The position numbers were made by a program, and so were the translations under genes. From contig PSQN01000001.1 of NCBI GenBank assembly GCA_002989075.1, positions 372,001 through 436,000 on the forward strand: a stretch of DNA of 64,000 bases. Direction: 5' to 3'. Shown here piece by piece: positions 22,118 through 31,487 of the stretch; position 1 is the first letter of the stretch, and each line of letters begins with the position of its first letter. The DNA comes from Arthonia radiata. Taxonomy: Eukaryota > Ascomycota > Arthoniomycetes > Arthoniales > Arthoniaceae. The notes under the pieces were generated by a model that was not told the DNA's origin, searched no databases, and saw nothing but the letters and a program-made list of their open reading frames with translations.

Positions 22118-23353
22118 ATGTTCTCAAGCTCGCGCAAGCCATACACGGCGGTGACGGTCCACATTGAGCGACTAACAGGCCCAGAGTACGACGAGCATGA
22201 CTTCTCAGGCATCATCGATCTCATTGAGGTCATCCGAATCCAGGACTCTGGCCCAACTGAAGCAGCACGAGCGTTGCGGAAGAAGCTCAAGTATGGATCT
22301 GCTCATCGTCAGCTTCGTGCCCTTAGCATTCTTGATGGCCTAATCCAGAATGCTGGTGGTCGATTCCAGCGTACATTCGCAGACCAGGCGTTGCTGGAAC
22401 GTTTGAGAATCATGCCACAAGATGACACGGTAGATGCAGAGGTGAGAGAGAAGTGCAATCAGCTGTTCCGCGGATGGGCCATAACGTACAAGAATACGCC
22501 TGGCCTCGGCGGAATAGCAATGCTGTATAAACAGCTACCAAAGCGACAAAGACCGACAGCAGCACAGTCACGTGTCGTGCGTGAAAATGAGCAAGAAGCC
22601 GCCCGAGACAACCCATTTGCTGCGGATGCTGACGAGGCGGCTGAAACTCCGGCATCACCAGCTCCAGCGTCTCCGAGGAGAGGCAGTGCGTTTCACAACC
22701 CAATGATGACCGGAGGTGAGGCAAGCTCAAGTTCGAGGCCAAGAGCGGGCTCCAGCGCAAGCTTCTTCGGTAGTAGTGATAAGAGAGACAAGAAAAGAAA
22801 GACGAGGTACATCAAGTTCAGCCTAGAGAAGGAGAGGCCGGACATGCTACAGGACATTGCATCTGCGAACATGGCGAGCACGAACTTACTAAATGCTCTG
22901 AAATTTGTCAATCGTGAGACGCAGAGAGTGTCTGAGGTACCTGATGTCGTGGCTGCGTTCGAGCAGTGCAAGAAAGTAAGACGGTCAGTACTGCGGTATA
23001 TTCAGCTAGTGGAGACAGATCAAATCCTAGGCAGCCTGCTGTCCGCAAACGATGAGCTTGTCAAGGCGCTCATGGCCTACGAGATACTGGACAAGAGTGT
23101 CGATGATGACAGCGATAGCGAAGCGGAAGGCGAACCTGCCCTCAATGGGATACCAGACAGCGCAGGTGCTGGCGCAGAGCGTATGATGGCGGGCTTGACT
23201 CTGGAACAGCCGCCAGCAAAGCCTCCGAGGCCACGAGGTAGCTCGCTACAGACGAAGACTCCCAAAGCATCGCCACCACCACGGCAGCCGACACCGGATG
23301 ACATCGACGAAGACGACGCCGCGGACCCATTTGGAGATCACGCCGCCATCTGA
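22118..23353 (+). CDS. LSB5: Lsb5-like VHS/GAT-domain endocytic adaptor
   Basis: 411 aa, single exon. The ATG at 22118 (MFSSSRKPYTAVTVHIERLT) is chosen because fungal Lsb5 proteins begin there. The VHS/ENTH-type N-terminal domain covers about residues 1-150 (GPTEAARALRKKLKYGSAHR, LRALSILDGLIQNAGGRFQR, REKCNQLFRGWAITYKNTPG). A disordered linker with an NPF motif (DNPFAADADE) follows, then a GAT-like helical region (about 230-320, with SLLSANDELVKALMAYEIL) and a Pro-rich tail ending near DPFGDHAAI. Lsb5 binds Las17 and Sla1 at cortical actin patches and acts in endocytosis. It lies next to capping protein alpha, another actin-patch gene. Confidence 0.88.
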   Translation: MFSSSRKPYTAVTVHIERLTGPEYDEHDFSGIIDLIEVIRIQDSGPTEAARALRKKLKYGSAHRQLRALSILDGLIQNAGGRFQRTFADQALLERLRIMPQDDTVDAEVREKCNQLFRGWAITYKNTPGLGGIAMLYKQLPKRQRPTAAQSRVVRENEQEAARDNPFAADADEAAETPASPAPASPRRGSAFHNPMMTGGEASSSSRPRAGSSASFFGSSDKRDKKRKTRYIKFSLEKERPDMLQDIASANMASTNLLNALKFVNRETQRVSEVPDVVAAFEQCKKVRRSVLRYIQLVETDQILGSLLSANDELVKALMAYEILDKSVDDDSDSEAEGEPALNGIPDSAGAGAERMMAGLTLEQPPAKPPRPRGSSLQTKTPKASPPPRQPTPDDIDEDDAADPFGDHAAI

Positions 23354-23506
23354 CGAGTTCTCTGGCTGGAAGCTGGCAATAGCGAGGCGTCCTGGATAGT
23401 TCGGCCGGAAGTGGTACAGTTCAGTGCCTGCACGATGCTCACCTAGCAACGATACATCATCAATCATATCTGTAACCTTTGTTGACGCTTCCACACTTCC
23501 TGCCTG

Positions 23507-24418
23507 TCACCGTGACCGGCCGCCGCCGATGTCTTGACCTAGCCGGTACCCACTGATCTTCTCCCACTCGATTTTTTGTCTCGTCACAGGCAGCTGTCTC
23601 CTCAAGCTCTTGAAGACGCCCTCACTCAAGTTGCTGAACGCTCTGTTCAAATCCTCCTGATATCGCTTTTCCGCCTTTGCGATCTCTCTAATTACCTCGT
23701 TCGCGCTCCCACCTCCAATGGATGCGGTGACCGACTTCTCAGTGAGCAATCGAACATTGCCGTCTTCGTAATAGTGTACGTCCACCTTGATGCTCCCTGT
23801 GATACCCGAAGAAGGGTCAAGCAGATACTGCGACCGCCATCGTCCGTTCCAAAAGTTTTGCGGCGAGTACTTGTTCGACACCAACACTATCGCGATCTTA
23901 CTGTCGCCGTCTGTGGGATACACGCCTGAACTATGGTTTGGGAAATGTTCTGCCGCGTGCCTGTTTAGCGGCTGGACCAAGCTCTTCACGAGGTCGACAT
24001 GTCTTGTATCGTGGGAGTATGACTGAGCATTGGAAGCTTTTCGCGTGGCGTGATCGAACTCAAAGGATGTGCTGGACTCGGTGTCGAAGTACTGGGAGTC
24101 CGAGAGGATGTTGTAGGGTGTGATGATCACATCTTGGGACGAGTTGGGAAGGCGGACAGTGGTGAGCTGGGATTCGTTGTAGGTCTTGAAAGAGGCCGTT
24201 TGGGATGTGAGCGGTTCGTTGGATATGGTTTTGATATCTTCACTCGATCAGCTGATACTTCAAACATCCAGGCGTCCGATAAAGCTCACCGTTCAGCACA
24301 TCATTGAGCTGAGACTGCTGTTAGCCAGTGCTCGAGCGGATTTGATCACGATATGACTGACCTCTCCAGGAGGTGCATCCTGGATGAAGGAGCTTATGGT
24401 CGACTGCTTGGACGCCAT
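23507..24418 (-). CDS. CAP1: F-actin capping protein subunit alpha, 3 exons
   Basis: Exons 24418-24362, 24308-24290 (19 nt) and 24237-23507 give 268 aa; introns are 53 and 52 bp. The join reads SSFIQDAPPGE + LNDVLN + DIKTISNEPL, exactly the alpha-subunit N-terminus, so the micro-exon is well supported. Conserved C-terminal blocks follow: IAIVLVSNKYSPQNFWNGRW, GSIKVDVHYYEDGNVRLLT, and a final helix region (VFKSLRRQLPVTRQKIEWEK). The alpha/beta heterodimer caps barbed ends of actin filaments in cortical patches. The usual length is about 265-285 aa, so the gene is complete. It is divergent from the Ser-rich gene to its right. Confidence 0.93.
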
Positions 24419-24959
24419 TGAACTCTGTTCTTCTCCACACTAGAGTTGCTCGGACTGATTGAATGTTCTGTAGCGCAACCATCTGCTCAAATCTGACCTG
24501 ATCCGATGCGGAGGGTGAGGTGGGGGCCTCCAATATAAAAACACCGTGATAAACAGGTCAATTTAAGTGTGGCCAATCGGAAGCGGCCCTTGTGTTTGCG
24601 GCAGTTTCTCCACCACCACTTTCAGACCTCAGGGCAAGCGCCGGCGAGCTTGATGTTGCAGGAACGCAATTTGCTCTTCATGTACTACTACACCCCTTTG
24701 TGTCTTGTATGTCGGGTCTGAAGAAATGTCTTGATGACGCTCAGCAGCATCCGAAACACCTCATGGACGCGGACTGGCTACGCGACGCGATTTCCCTTTG
24801 CCATTCACTCAACTGTTGAAGCAATGAACCACGACGAAGTCCAAGCATTTCCCCAACTATACACTTTACGGATGGGCATCTCCACCAGCCTACGATAATC
24901 GCCCACAGTCAAAAAATAGCCAGTTCTTACGGGCGGAATCCTCCAACCCAACATCGCCG
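24419..24959. promoter_or_regulatory. Divergent promoter, CAP1 / Ser-rich protein
   Basis: 541 bp between divergent starts. A short plus-strand frame (24592-24819) has no recognisable features and is probably chance. Confidence 0.45.
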
Positions 24960-27038
24960 ATGGACGCACAGGCCCCATCCGCAGAACAGCTGGCACCGGC
25001 TGCACCAGCACACCACACGCGATCTCACTCAGACACCAAGCTACATATACAACCTCAGCTCTCGCCGTCGCCCAAATTCAAAGAGCCTGCCCCAAAGGTC
25101 TCGCGAGACGACAATGTCATTATTAGCACGCCCTCCAAACTGCCTGGTCGGCCACATCGGGAAGCTTTAGTTCTCCAGATGCCACCGCGTGACCAAGGCT
25201 CATGCGTCCCAGGCATTCCGTCTGGACGCAGCACGCCAATGCATTCACCTCAGGTCGAGAGGGAGAACAACTTTGAGTCTCCAACCTCAATGCTTCCCCG
25301 CCATTCTCGTGGCCTCGACTTTTCACGCGCTTGCACAAACTTGCATCACTCGACCCTTCCCGATCAGTCATCGCCGGACTCTTCACCGAAAGTCTCCCAC
25401 AGAGCTCTCAAGATCCCTTCGCGACGGCAATCGACGGTTTCCAACATGGTACTGGACTCACCACGAACTTCTGGCTCGGGTAACTTCTGGGGCGACAAAG
25501 CTTTCCGACCACGATCGCTTGGCTCAACCACTGCCATGACCAGTGAAGCTTCAAGTAGCGATTCTGACTCGGACGACGAAATGAAGAGCAGATACGATCC
25601 CGACGATGTCCTCACAACGCCGGTCATGCATCGACAGTCGCATTCGATCGGTGGCATAACACCCTACGGCCTCCGTGAAGATACGGTTACTGGTGGCGCG
25701 TTACACAACCCCTCGCCCATCTCAAGACGGTATACACCCTATAGGAGGAACACAAGAGGAGGCGGCCGAGTCGCTGCGCTACGAAACCAACACACCAGCG
25801 TCGCGGAAGAGAATAACAGCAGTAGCAGTGTGACTCCCGATCCTAACGAGATGCCGATCGACCAACCGTTGCGGCGTGACAGCATCTCTGCAGTCACAAG
25901 CTCACTACAGCTCTCAGCAAACAGCAACAGCAACAGTCAAGACTCCGATACCGAGACCAGCCCCGCCACGTTCAAATTTCAGTCACCTCAAGTGGTCCGC
26001 CGGCCAGTCACGCGCCGCTCCAATCTCCTCCCAAAAACCAAAGGCTTCGCACGCATCCGCGCACAGCTGCAAGAAGAGTCCTCGCCCATTGACAGCGATA
26101 TGCGCCGCGACGCCGAAGTGGTTCGCCAAGTCCGCGTTGGCTCCGGCTCGAACAATTTCATACCGAACCTCTCACACCACTCTACTGCCGAATCCTCTCC
26201 AGACCTCACACCTACAGCTCTCCCACATCACCCTATGGACGGCACCGATATTGGAGACCTCGAAGGGCTGGGCGTCACACTCCCCACCACCGAGGGCGCT
26301 ACACATACACCTACCACAACCGCCTCCTCCGCATCCGACGAACACTTCCGCCGCACCTCGAGCAAAGGCGATATCTTCTCACATCTCTTCGGCCCGAACC
26401 GCCTTGCCACCCCTCCACCACTCTTCGGCTCGGTCCGCCATCGCTCCTCCAGCGGCGCTATGAGCGAGGACAACCGCACCGAGTCGCCCGCGCCCATCTC
26501 ACAGACGTCTTCCAACACTGTCACCAACCATCCCCGCGCAGACTCCGAGACAGGAAACGAGCCCTTCCCCTTCGCCGCGCCCAACATGCCATCCGCCGCC
26601 GAGGTCACTAGGAAAGCCAACGCCAAGCGAAGACGCGACGACGACTTCGATCCAGCCAGCATCAAGCGCCGTGCCGTCAGCCCGGGGATGAGCGTGCATT
26701 CGAGTCCGGTGCTGGGACAGAGTCCGGTGTCGACCACGAGTGGTTGGTGGGGCAAGGGAAAGGAGTCAAGGGAGGGATCAGGCGGGACGGCGAGTAGGGA
26801 GAATAGCCAGAGTGAGGTGATGAGGAATAGTCAGAGTGAGGCGAACAGGACAAGTCAAGGGGACGCGGTGAGGAGCCAGATTGAGGTGAACAGAGAAGGG
26901 CGCAGCGCGAGCACGGGGAGTGTGAGTGGGAGCATCATGGCGCCGCCGAGTACGCCGAGCCTTGGAGCGAGGCGCGTGGGCCTGCAGCAGGGCATGAGCG
27001 ATACGAGTGATGGGCTGGTGAAGATGAGTTTGGAGTAA
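24960..27038 (+). CDS. Large Ser/Pro-rich disordered protein, unknown function
   Basis: 692 aa, single exon, start MDAQAPSAEQLAPAAPAHH. It is rich in Ser, Thr, Pro and Arg, with many SP/TP sites (STPMHSPQ, SQPKSP-like stretches) that could be CDK or MAPK targets. Islands that look conserved are FWGDKAFRPRSLGSTTAMTS, the RRPVTRRSNLLPKTKGFARI block near residues 345-370 followed by RAQLQEESSPIDSDMRRDAE, and KANAKRRRDDDFDPASIKRR near 550, which includes a basic nuclear-signal-like patch. The C-terminus carries short degenerate Ser/Asn/Arg repeats (ENSQSEVMRNSQSEANRTSQ). No family recognised; a nuclear phospho-regulated protein is a guess. Confidence 0.78.
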   Translation: MDAQAPSAEQLAPAAPAHHTRSHSDTKLHIQPQLSPSPKFKEPAPKVSRDDNVIISTPSKLPGRPHREALVLQMPPRDQGSCVPGIPSGRSTPMHSPQVERENNFESPTSMLPRHSRGLDFSRACTNLHHSTLPDQSSPDSSPKVSHRALKIPSRRQSTVSNMVLDSPRTSGSGNFWGDKAFRPRSLGSTTAMTSEASSSDSDSDDEMKSRYDPDDVLTTPVMHRQSHSIGGITPYGLREDTVTGGALHNPSPISRRYTPYRRNTRGGGRVAALRNQHTSVAEENNSSSSVTPDPNEMPIDQPLRRDSISAVTSSLQLSANSNSNSQDSDTETSPATFKFQSPQVVRRPVTRRSNLLPKTKGFARIRAQLQEESSPIDSDMRRDAEVVRQVRVGSGSNNFIPNLSHHSTAESSPDLTPTALPHHPMDGTDIGDLEGLGVTLPTTEGATHTPTTTASSASDEHFRRTSSKGDIFSHLFGPNRLATPPPLFGSVRHRSSSGAMSEDNRTESPAPISQTSSNTVTNHPRADSETGNEPFPFAAPNMPSAAEVTRKANAKRRRDDDFDPASIKRRAVSPGMSVHSSPVLGQSPVSTTSGWWGKGKESREGSGGTASRENSQSEVMRNSQSEANRTSQGDAVRSQIEVNREGRSASTGSVSGSIMAPPSTPSLGARRVGLQQGMSDTSDGLVKMSLE

Positions 27039-27322
27039 GAGATGGATGTAACGAGATATGAGTGATGATTTACGACGATATGGGAAAAGCTTGGCACGAA
27101 CACATAGCGTATGAGTGTAGTAGGATCATCGATTCATCGATTCGTGGTGTATTAACAACATCGCTTGATGCTCAAACAGTCTTCAATGTCCACGCGCTCG
27201 AATTTCGCCTCTTCCACCTTACTCCACTTCATTCTCGTGTGGCCGCTTCAGTGCCTTCATAGTCATTCTTCAACTGCCATCACCCGTCGCCCTTCTCATG
27301 CTGTACATGCTGCGTTCAAGGC

Positions 27323-27532
27323 TCACATCACCGAACAAGGAATGATGCAACAACTACACGTATCGCCACAGTAGCAGGGCTTCGTGACTGGTGGGTTTAG
27401 TAGTGGGAGATTGCCGGGTTTCGTGGCCAGTCCGCTGCTGCCGGAGGAGGTAGTGGTGGATGTTGCGGACGAGGAGGTGGTGGTGACGGATGAACCCGTG
27501 GAGGTCGGAGCGCCGACTGCGGGCTGGGGCAT
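27323..27532 (-). CDS. Candidate small Cys-rich protein (69 aa)
   Basis: From the ATG at 27532 (context acaATGc, A at -3) the peptide opens MPQPAVGAPTSTGSSVTTTS, is Ser/Thr-rich for about 40 residues, and ends KPCYCGDTCSCCIIPCSVM. The tail has six cysteines in a CxCxxxCxCCxxxC pattern, as in small metal-binding proteins of the metallothionein type, though the protein is not all-Cys like true metallothioneins. There is no signal peptide. The frame is short, so chance cannot be excluded; the Kozak-like start and the ordered Cys pattern are the only support. Confidence 0.35.
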   Translation of the reverse strand: MPQPAVGAPTSTGSSVTTTSSSATSTTTSSGSSGLATKPGNLPLLNPPVTKPCYCGDTCSCCIIPCSVM

Positions 27533-27620
27533 TGTAAGCGGTTTTGTTCGTTGATTGTTGGATGTATGATTGGATGTGGCGGTGGTTGAGGATTTGGGAG
27601 TTCTGGGATAAGGGATGAAG

Positions 27621-27830
27621 AGCAAGTACACTGGAACCCTAATACCTCGAATATCGCTCAAAAGACGTCACGCCGCCATTGTGCACGTTATCAACAGCGA
27701 ATTTATTATATTCTAATACATTGCTTGCGCTCCTGAAAAGCCACGCCGCCGCCAGTATCAACAGCAGGTACACTGGATCCCTAATACCTCGAAAACCGCT
27801 CGAAAACCCTCACGCCAGCATTTCGCGTCA
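27621..27830. repeat. Pair of ~60-bp direct repeats, 142 bp apart
   Basis: The stretch from 27621 (agcaagtacactgga, ccctaatacctcga) recurs from 27763 (agcaggtacactgga, ccctaatacctcga), continuing through a cgctc-aaa block and a cacgcc..catt block with scattered mismatches. A shorter related piece (cacgccgcc..tatcaacagc) links the two copies, suggesting tandem duplication. No gene overlaps it. Confidence 0.6.
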
Positions 27831-28044
27831 TAAATCATGAAATCCAGACCCCCGACAAGACATCGTAGCTGTTGTTCCCCATTCCTTGACAAGATGCCTC
27901 TGCTCGCTAGCGAAGAGCTTTCTGTAATGCCGCGTTCCTGCCCTATTCTAGGCTATTGCTGGCACATTGCTCGACACTGCTATGAATGACATGGCGAATG
28001 ATTGGGATTTGCTGTCTCGTGGCCGTCCTATCCTCCAGCAACAC

Positions 28045-29367
28045 TCACTCTTCCTGCTTAGCAGGAGGCACCCACTCATCTCTCGCCGGAATGGTGTGAC
28101 CGGGTTTCGGTCGAGTCTGCAGCTTGCAGAAAGCCGGGCACGCTGATGGAGCCTTGTTCCGGCATCCAGCGCAACACAGGCACTGGTCCGCGGTGTGGCC
28201 CCTCTTCTTGCAGGTGAGGCAGGCGCCGCTCTCACCCCGCTCGACCGACTTGAGGTCCATGTAGGTCTGGAATGCTGTAATGAGGCCGCAGACATCCTTG
28301 AAGCCGTTGGCTTGTGCGCGCATGACCGCGTTGAAAGACGACTTTGGGTGGAACCACTCGTTCTGCACGGCGTGAAGGAGCTGAATGATCTGCTTGATCT
28401 CTTCGGGGCTGCCTTTCAGCAAGTCAACAGTGCTGGTGAGGTCTGCGAGCTTCGTGGGGATCGTGCTGTCGTCGAATTGCAAGTTCAGCCCTGCTAGTGC
28501 CTCCTGGATGATCTGCTTGAATTGTTCAGGGTGGTCCTTCAGCAAGTCCACCGTGTCAGTGAGGTCTCCGAGCTTCGTGAGGATTGCAGTGCCGTCGAAT
28601 TGTCTGCTGAGCTCTGCCAGGAAGTCCTGGATGATCTGTTTGATCTGTTCAGGGCTATCCTTCAGCACTGCAACCTCTTTGATGAGGGTTTGAAGCGAGT
28701 CGGAGATGGTGGTCAGGAGAGACGGCATAGGAACTGGCTGTTGCTGCAGCATGAGGACTTGCTCGACTTTGGTAAGGATGTTGGACAGCAGGACATCGTG
28801 TCCCTCTGCGCGTCCGGTAAGAGTGTCAATTGCCTGCATCACCAGATTTGGTGTGCGAGTCCGCTTGGAGGAGACAATCCTGTAGCTGATGAGAAGCATG
28901 CTGGCGGCCAGCAACACCGCAATTGCGGTGAAGCTTTCTTTTCCCACTGCAATATTGCTCAGGAGCTGGCGCTGCTCGGGTTCAGATAGAATCGGACTGG
29001 GACAGTGGTTGAAGAAGCGCTGTAGTCTGGTGCAAGCTGGCGGCAATTCGAAGAGCTGCATGACAGTGCTAGCTGAGTTGACGTTGGCTTTCATCATGGA
29101 AATAATCGCTGGCGCAGCTTCCCAGTCGATTAACTTGAGCCAGGAGAGAGAGAGTAGACGGCTGAAGGGGATGCGATGTAGTGTAGCAGCAGAGCCATAG
29201 TGAAGACAATGCTCATGAACGTAGGTCAGGAAGAGGGCGATGTCGGCGTAGTTGGAGTAAAGAAGGACAGTTCCAAGTGTGAGGAGGCTGAAGAGTGGCT
29301 TGCGAGTACTGAAGCAGAATAGCAGGGCGAACAGCAGTAGCTGCATCATGTCGAATTTGAACTCCAT
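28045..29367 (-). CDS. Membrane protein with 41-aa tandem repeats and a CCHC zinc knuckle
   Basis: 440 aa from the ATG at 29367 (MEFKFDMMQLLLFALLF); the frame is open to 29565 but the extra residues lack character. Hydrophobic segments lie at about residues 7-22, 27-50 and 147-164, so the protein is probably membrane-anchored. Then come two full 41-residue repeats and a partial third (opening LKDSPEQIKQIIQ, LKDHPEQFKQIIQ and LKGSPEEIKQIIQ), predicted helical, with a 123-bp DNA period. Near the C-terminus CLTCKKRGHTADQC fits C-x2-C-x4-H-x4-C exactly and is followed by five more cysteines (CCAGC..C..C). No known family joins these parts. The zinc knuckle suggests RNA, ssDNA or protein binding; the role is unknown. 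Confidence 0.7.
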   Translation of the reverse strand: MEFKFDMMQLLLFALLFCFSTRKPLFSLLTLGTVLLYSNYADIALFLTYVHEHCLHYGSAATLHRIPFSRLLSLSWLKLIDWEAAPAIISMMKANVNSASTVMQLFELPPACTRLQRFFNHCPSPILSEPEQRQLLSNIAVGKESFTAIAVLLAASMLLISYRIVSSKRTRTPNLVMQAIDTLTGRAEGHDVLLSNILTKVEQVLMLQQQPVPMPSLLTTISDSLQTLIKEVAVLKDSPEQIKQIIQDFLAELSRQFDGTAILTKLGDLTDTVDLLKDHPEQFKQIIQEALAGLNLQFDDSTIPTKLADLTSTVDLLKGSPEEIKQIIQLLHAVQNEWFHPKSSFNAVMRAQANGFKDVCGLITAFQTYMDLKSVERGESGACLTCKKRGHTADQCLCCAGCRNKAPSACPAFCKLQTRPKPGHTIPARDEWVPPAKQEE

Positions 29368-30251
29368 TGCTGGCGCAGGTAGTTGGAGTACGATCTGAGA
29401 CGGATAGCAGGCTGTGTAGTTGCTGTTCGACAAGGTTGCTGATTGTGAGTATCGTAGATGGAGAGGAATCTTAGTAAAAAAGCTGTCTGCGCGCCGCGTT
29501 TCGCTGGCGAGTGTGGTGAAAGAAGGGTTCCGGAACCGATAGTAGGCTGTGTGCAGGCTGTTCACAATGGATGATCACAAGGAGATTGAGGAGAAGATCT
29601 GATGATGTGTAGGTGAATGTGAAAGAGTTGGGGAGATTGGTGAAAATGTGAGCGGAGGTCAGAGTTGATAAGCGCGAAAAGAAGATGGCTGGCTTGGTCC
29701 AAGCGCTCCCGCCTATTGTGTCATTCCTATTGTTGGTTGCTTCTGGCGTTTGCACAGTGCTAGGAGAGAGGTGGGGGAAGAGAACGATGATCATCTTCAT
29801 CAATATGGCATATGCTCGTATCGGGCTACAAGTAGCATTTCTGACGCCGCTTTACTTCATCACTACAGAGAAAGACGACTGTAACGAGATAAATTGTCCT
29901 CGTCGGAGAGCCAAACCTGTTTATATAATACTTTAGCCAAACAAAGCAGCTTCATCATGGCTCCTCCACGATACCCTTTCTGTGCTTGCTCGCGCAGTCC
30001 TGGTCGCTATCATATCCACTGATACTGTGACGATAGCCTCTTTGCGCTTGTCATTTAGCATGAAGTATCATCTGCAACGTGGGGCGCGATGGACAGATTC
30101 ACTACAGCAGAGAGGTGAAGTGATGAGAGCGAAATTTAGCGCGTTTCAGGCAGCTGGTCTAAGCTTTCAGCCCTGTGAGGCAATTTCTCCGACTTAGCGT
30201 TGTCGGCCCGGTGTCGCTGGTCGCGTTTGTAAATAAAATCCGTCGCAAGAC
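29368..30251. promoter_or_regulatory. Divergent promoter, zinc-knuckle membrane gene / panB
   Basis: 884 bp between divergent start codons. A short plus-strand frame (29685-29936) has no recognised features. No operator or TATA box could be assigned. Confidence 0.4.
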
Positions 30252-31453
30252 ATGCTTCATCTGAGGTCCAATGCATCAATCACAATGCCTATGCAGTTTT
30301 CTTTCATCTCCAAAGCGGGCCCTCGAGGAGTCCTCCCTCTCGTTCAATTTCCAAACGCTTCACAAGTAGCTCCGGCGCAGTGCATCCGCCCATTCTCCAG
30401 TTTGAGTCACTGCCATAGAAGCGGGTTGTCAGCCAGTCACGTGCGGACATCGAGACCTTTGCAGCACAAGTCATGTTCAATCCACTTCATACAGACCCGC
30501 CGGTCGTCACACTCACCCCTTGGCGCCTCGGCGATCGCAACACGTAAGAAGGTGACATTGCCCACGCTCAACGCCATGTATAAGCGTGGTGAACCCATCG
30601 CTATGATGACCGCGCACGATTTTCCCTCTTCGCATGTAGCAGATCAGGCTGGTATGGACGTAGTCTTGGTTGGAGATAGCTTAGCAATGGTCGCTCTTGG
30701 TATGGACGATACGAGCGAGTTGACCGTTGAGGACATGTTGCTCCACTGTAGGAGCGTCAGCCGCGGCGCGAAGAGCGCGTTTACCGTATGTTTCGATTGC
30801 ACTGTTGCAGCTTAATTCGCTAACTATTTTGACAGATAGGCGATCTGCCCATGGGCTCGTATGAAGTTTCTCCCGAACAAGCCCTTACTACCGCCATTCG
30901 TTTCATAAAAGAGGGGCGAGTGCATGGGATCAAGCTTGAGGGAGGCGCAGAGATGGCACCTACGATCGCAACAGTTACATCCAGAGGCATTCCGGTCCTT
31001 GGACATGTCGGCTTGACGCCGCAGCGACAAAACGCACTTGGCGGCTTCCGCGTGCAGGGCAAGACGATAGCTTCTGCGACGAAACTCATGAAGGACGCAA
31101 GAGCTGTGCAAGAAGCTGGCGCATTCGCTATGGTCCTTGAAGCCGTACCTCCCGAGGTCGCAAAGCTCGTTACAGACGCTCTAGCAGTGCCGACGATTGG
31201 CATTGGGGCAGGCAATGGCTGCTCAGGTCAGGTCTTAGTCCAGATTGACATGTCCGGAAATTTCCCTCCAGGACGATTCCTGCCCAAGTTCGTAAAGCAA
31301 TACGGTGACGTTTGGTCCGCAAGTAAGAAGGCCCTCGAAACCTATCGCACCGAAGTAAAAGATCGGTCTTACCCATCTCCCGAGTATACATACCAAGCTT
31401 CCGATACCGACCTGAAAGAGTTCGAGAAGCTCATACACGACGGGCTAGTATGA
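30252..31453 (+). CDS. panB: Ketopantoate hydroxymethyltransferase (PanB), 2 exons
   Basis: Exons 30252-30785 and 30836-31453; the 50-bp intron (GTATGT..GACAG) joins RGAKSAFT to IGDLPMGSYE, giving 383 aa. The first ~100 residues are Arg/Ser-rich with few acids and look like a mitochondrial targeting sequence. The catalytic barrel shows MTAHDFPSSHVADQAGMDVV, LVGDSLAMVALGMDDT (Mg2+-binding Asp in GDS), GIKLEGGAEMAPTIATVTSR, GIPVLGHVGLTPQ, AMVLEAVPPEV (catalytic Glu) and TIGIGAGNGCSGQVLV. PanB transfers a hydroxymethyl group from 5,10-methylene-THF to 2-oxoisovalerate, the first step of pantothenate and CoA synthesis. The gene converges on ATG12, with 34 bp between the stop codons. Confidence 0.95.
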
Positions 31454-31487
31454 TATCGGCTCCAATACCGGCCCGTAGACGATGCGA

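Larger units (their letters stand above)
27039..28044. other. Spacer with a duplicated segment and a small Cys-rich frame
   Basis: About 1 kb between a plus-strand stop and a minus-strand stop. It holds the candidate small Cys-rich frame (27323-27532) and, right of it, a 142-bp-offset duplication (27621-27830). The rest shows nothing supportable. Confidence 0.45.

Noticed and set aside
25876-26755. Long frames on both strands inside the Ser/Pro-rich gene
   Set aside because: High-GC low-complexity coding sequence opens all frames; only the 24960-27038 frame is continuous with ordered motifs.
28195-28989. Plus-strand frames over the zinc-knuckle gene
   Set aside because: They owe their length and apparent repeats to the antisense of the 123-bp repeats; no start context or domain.
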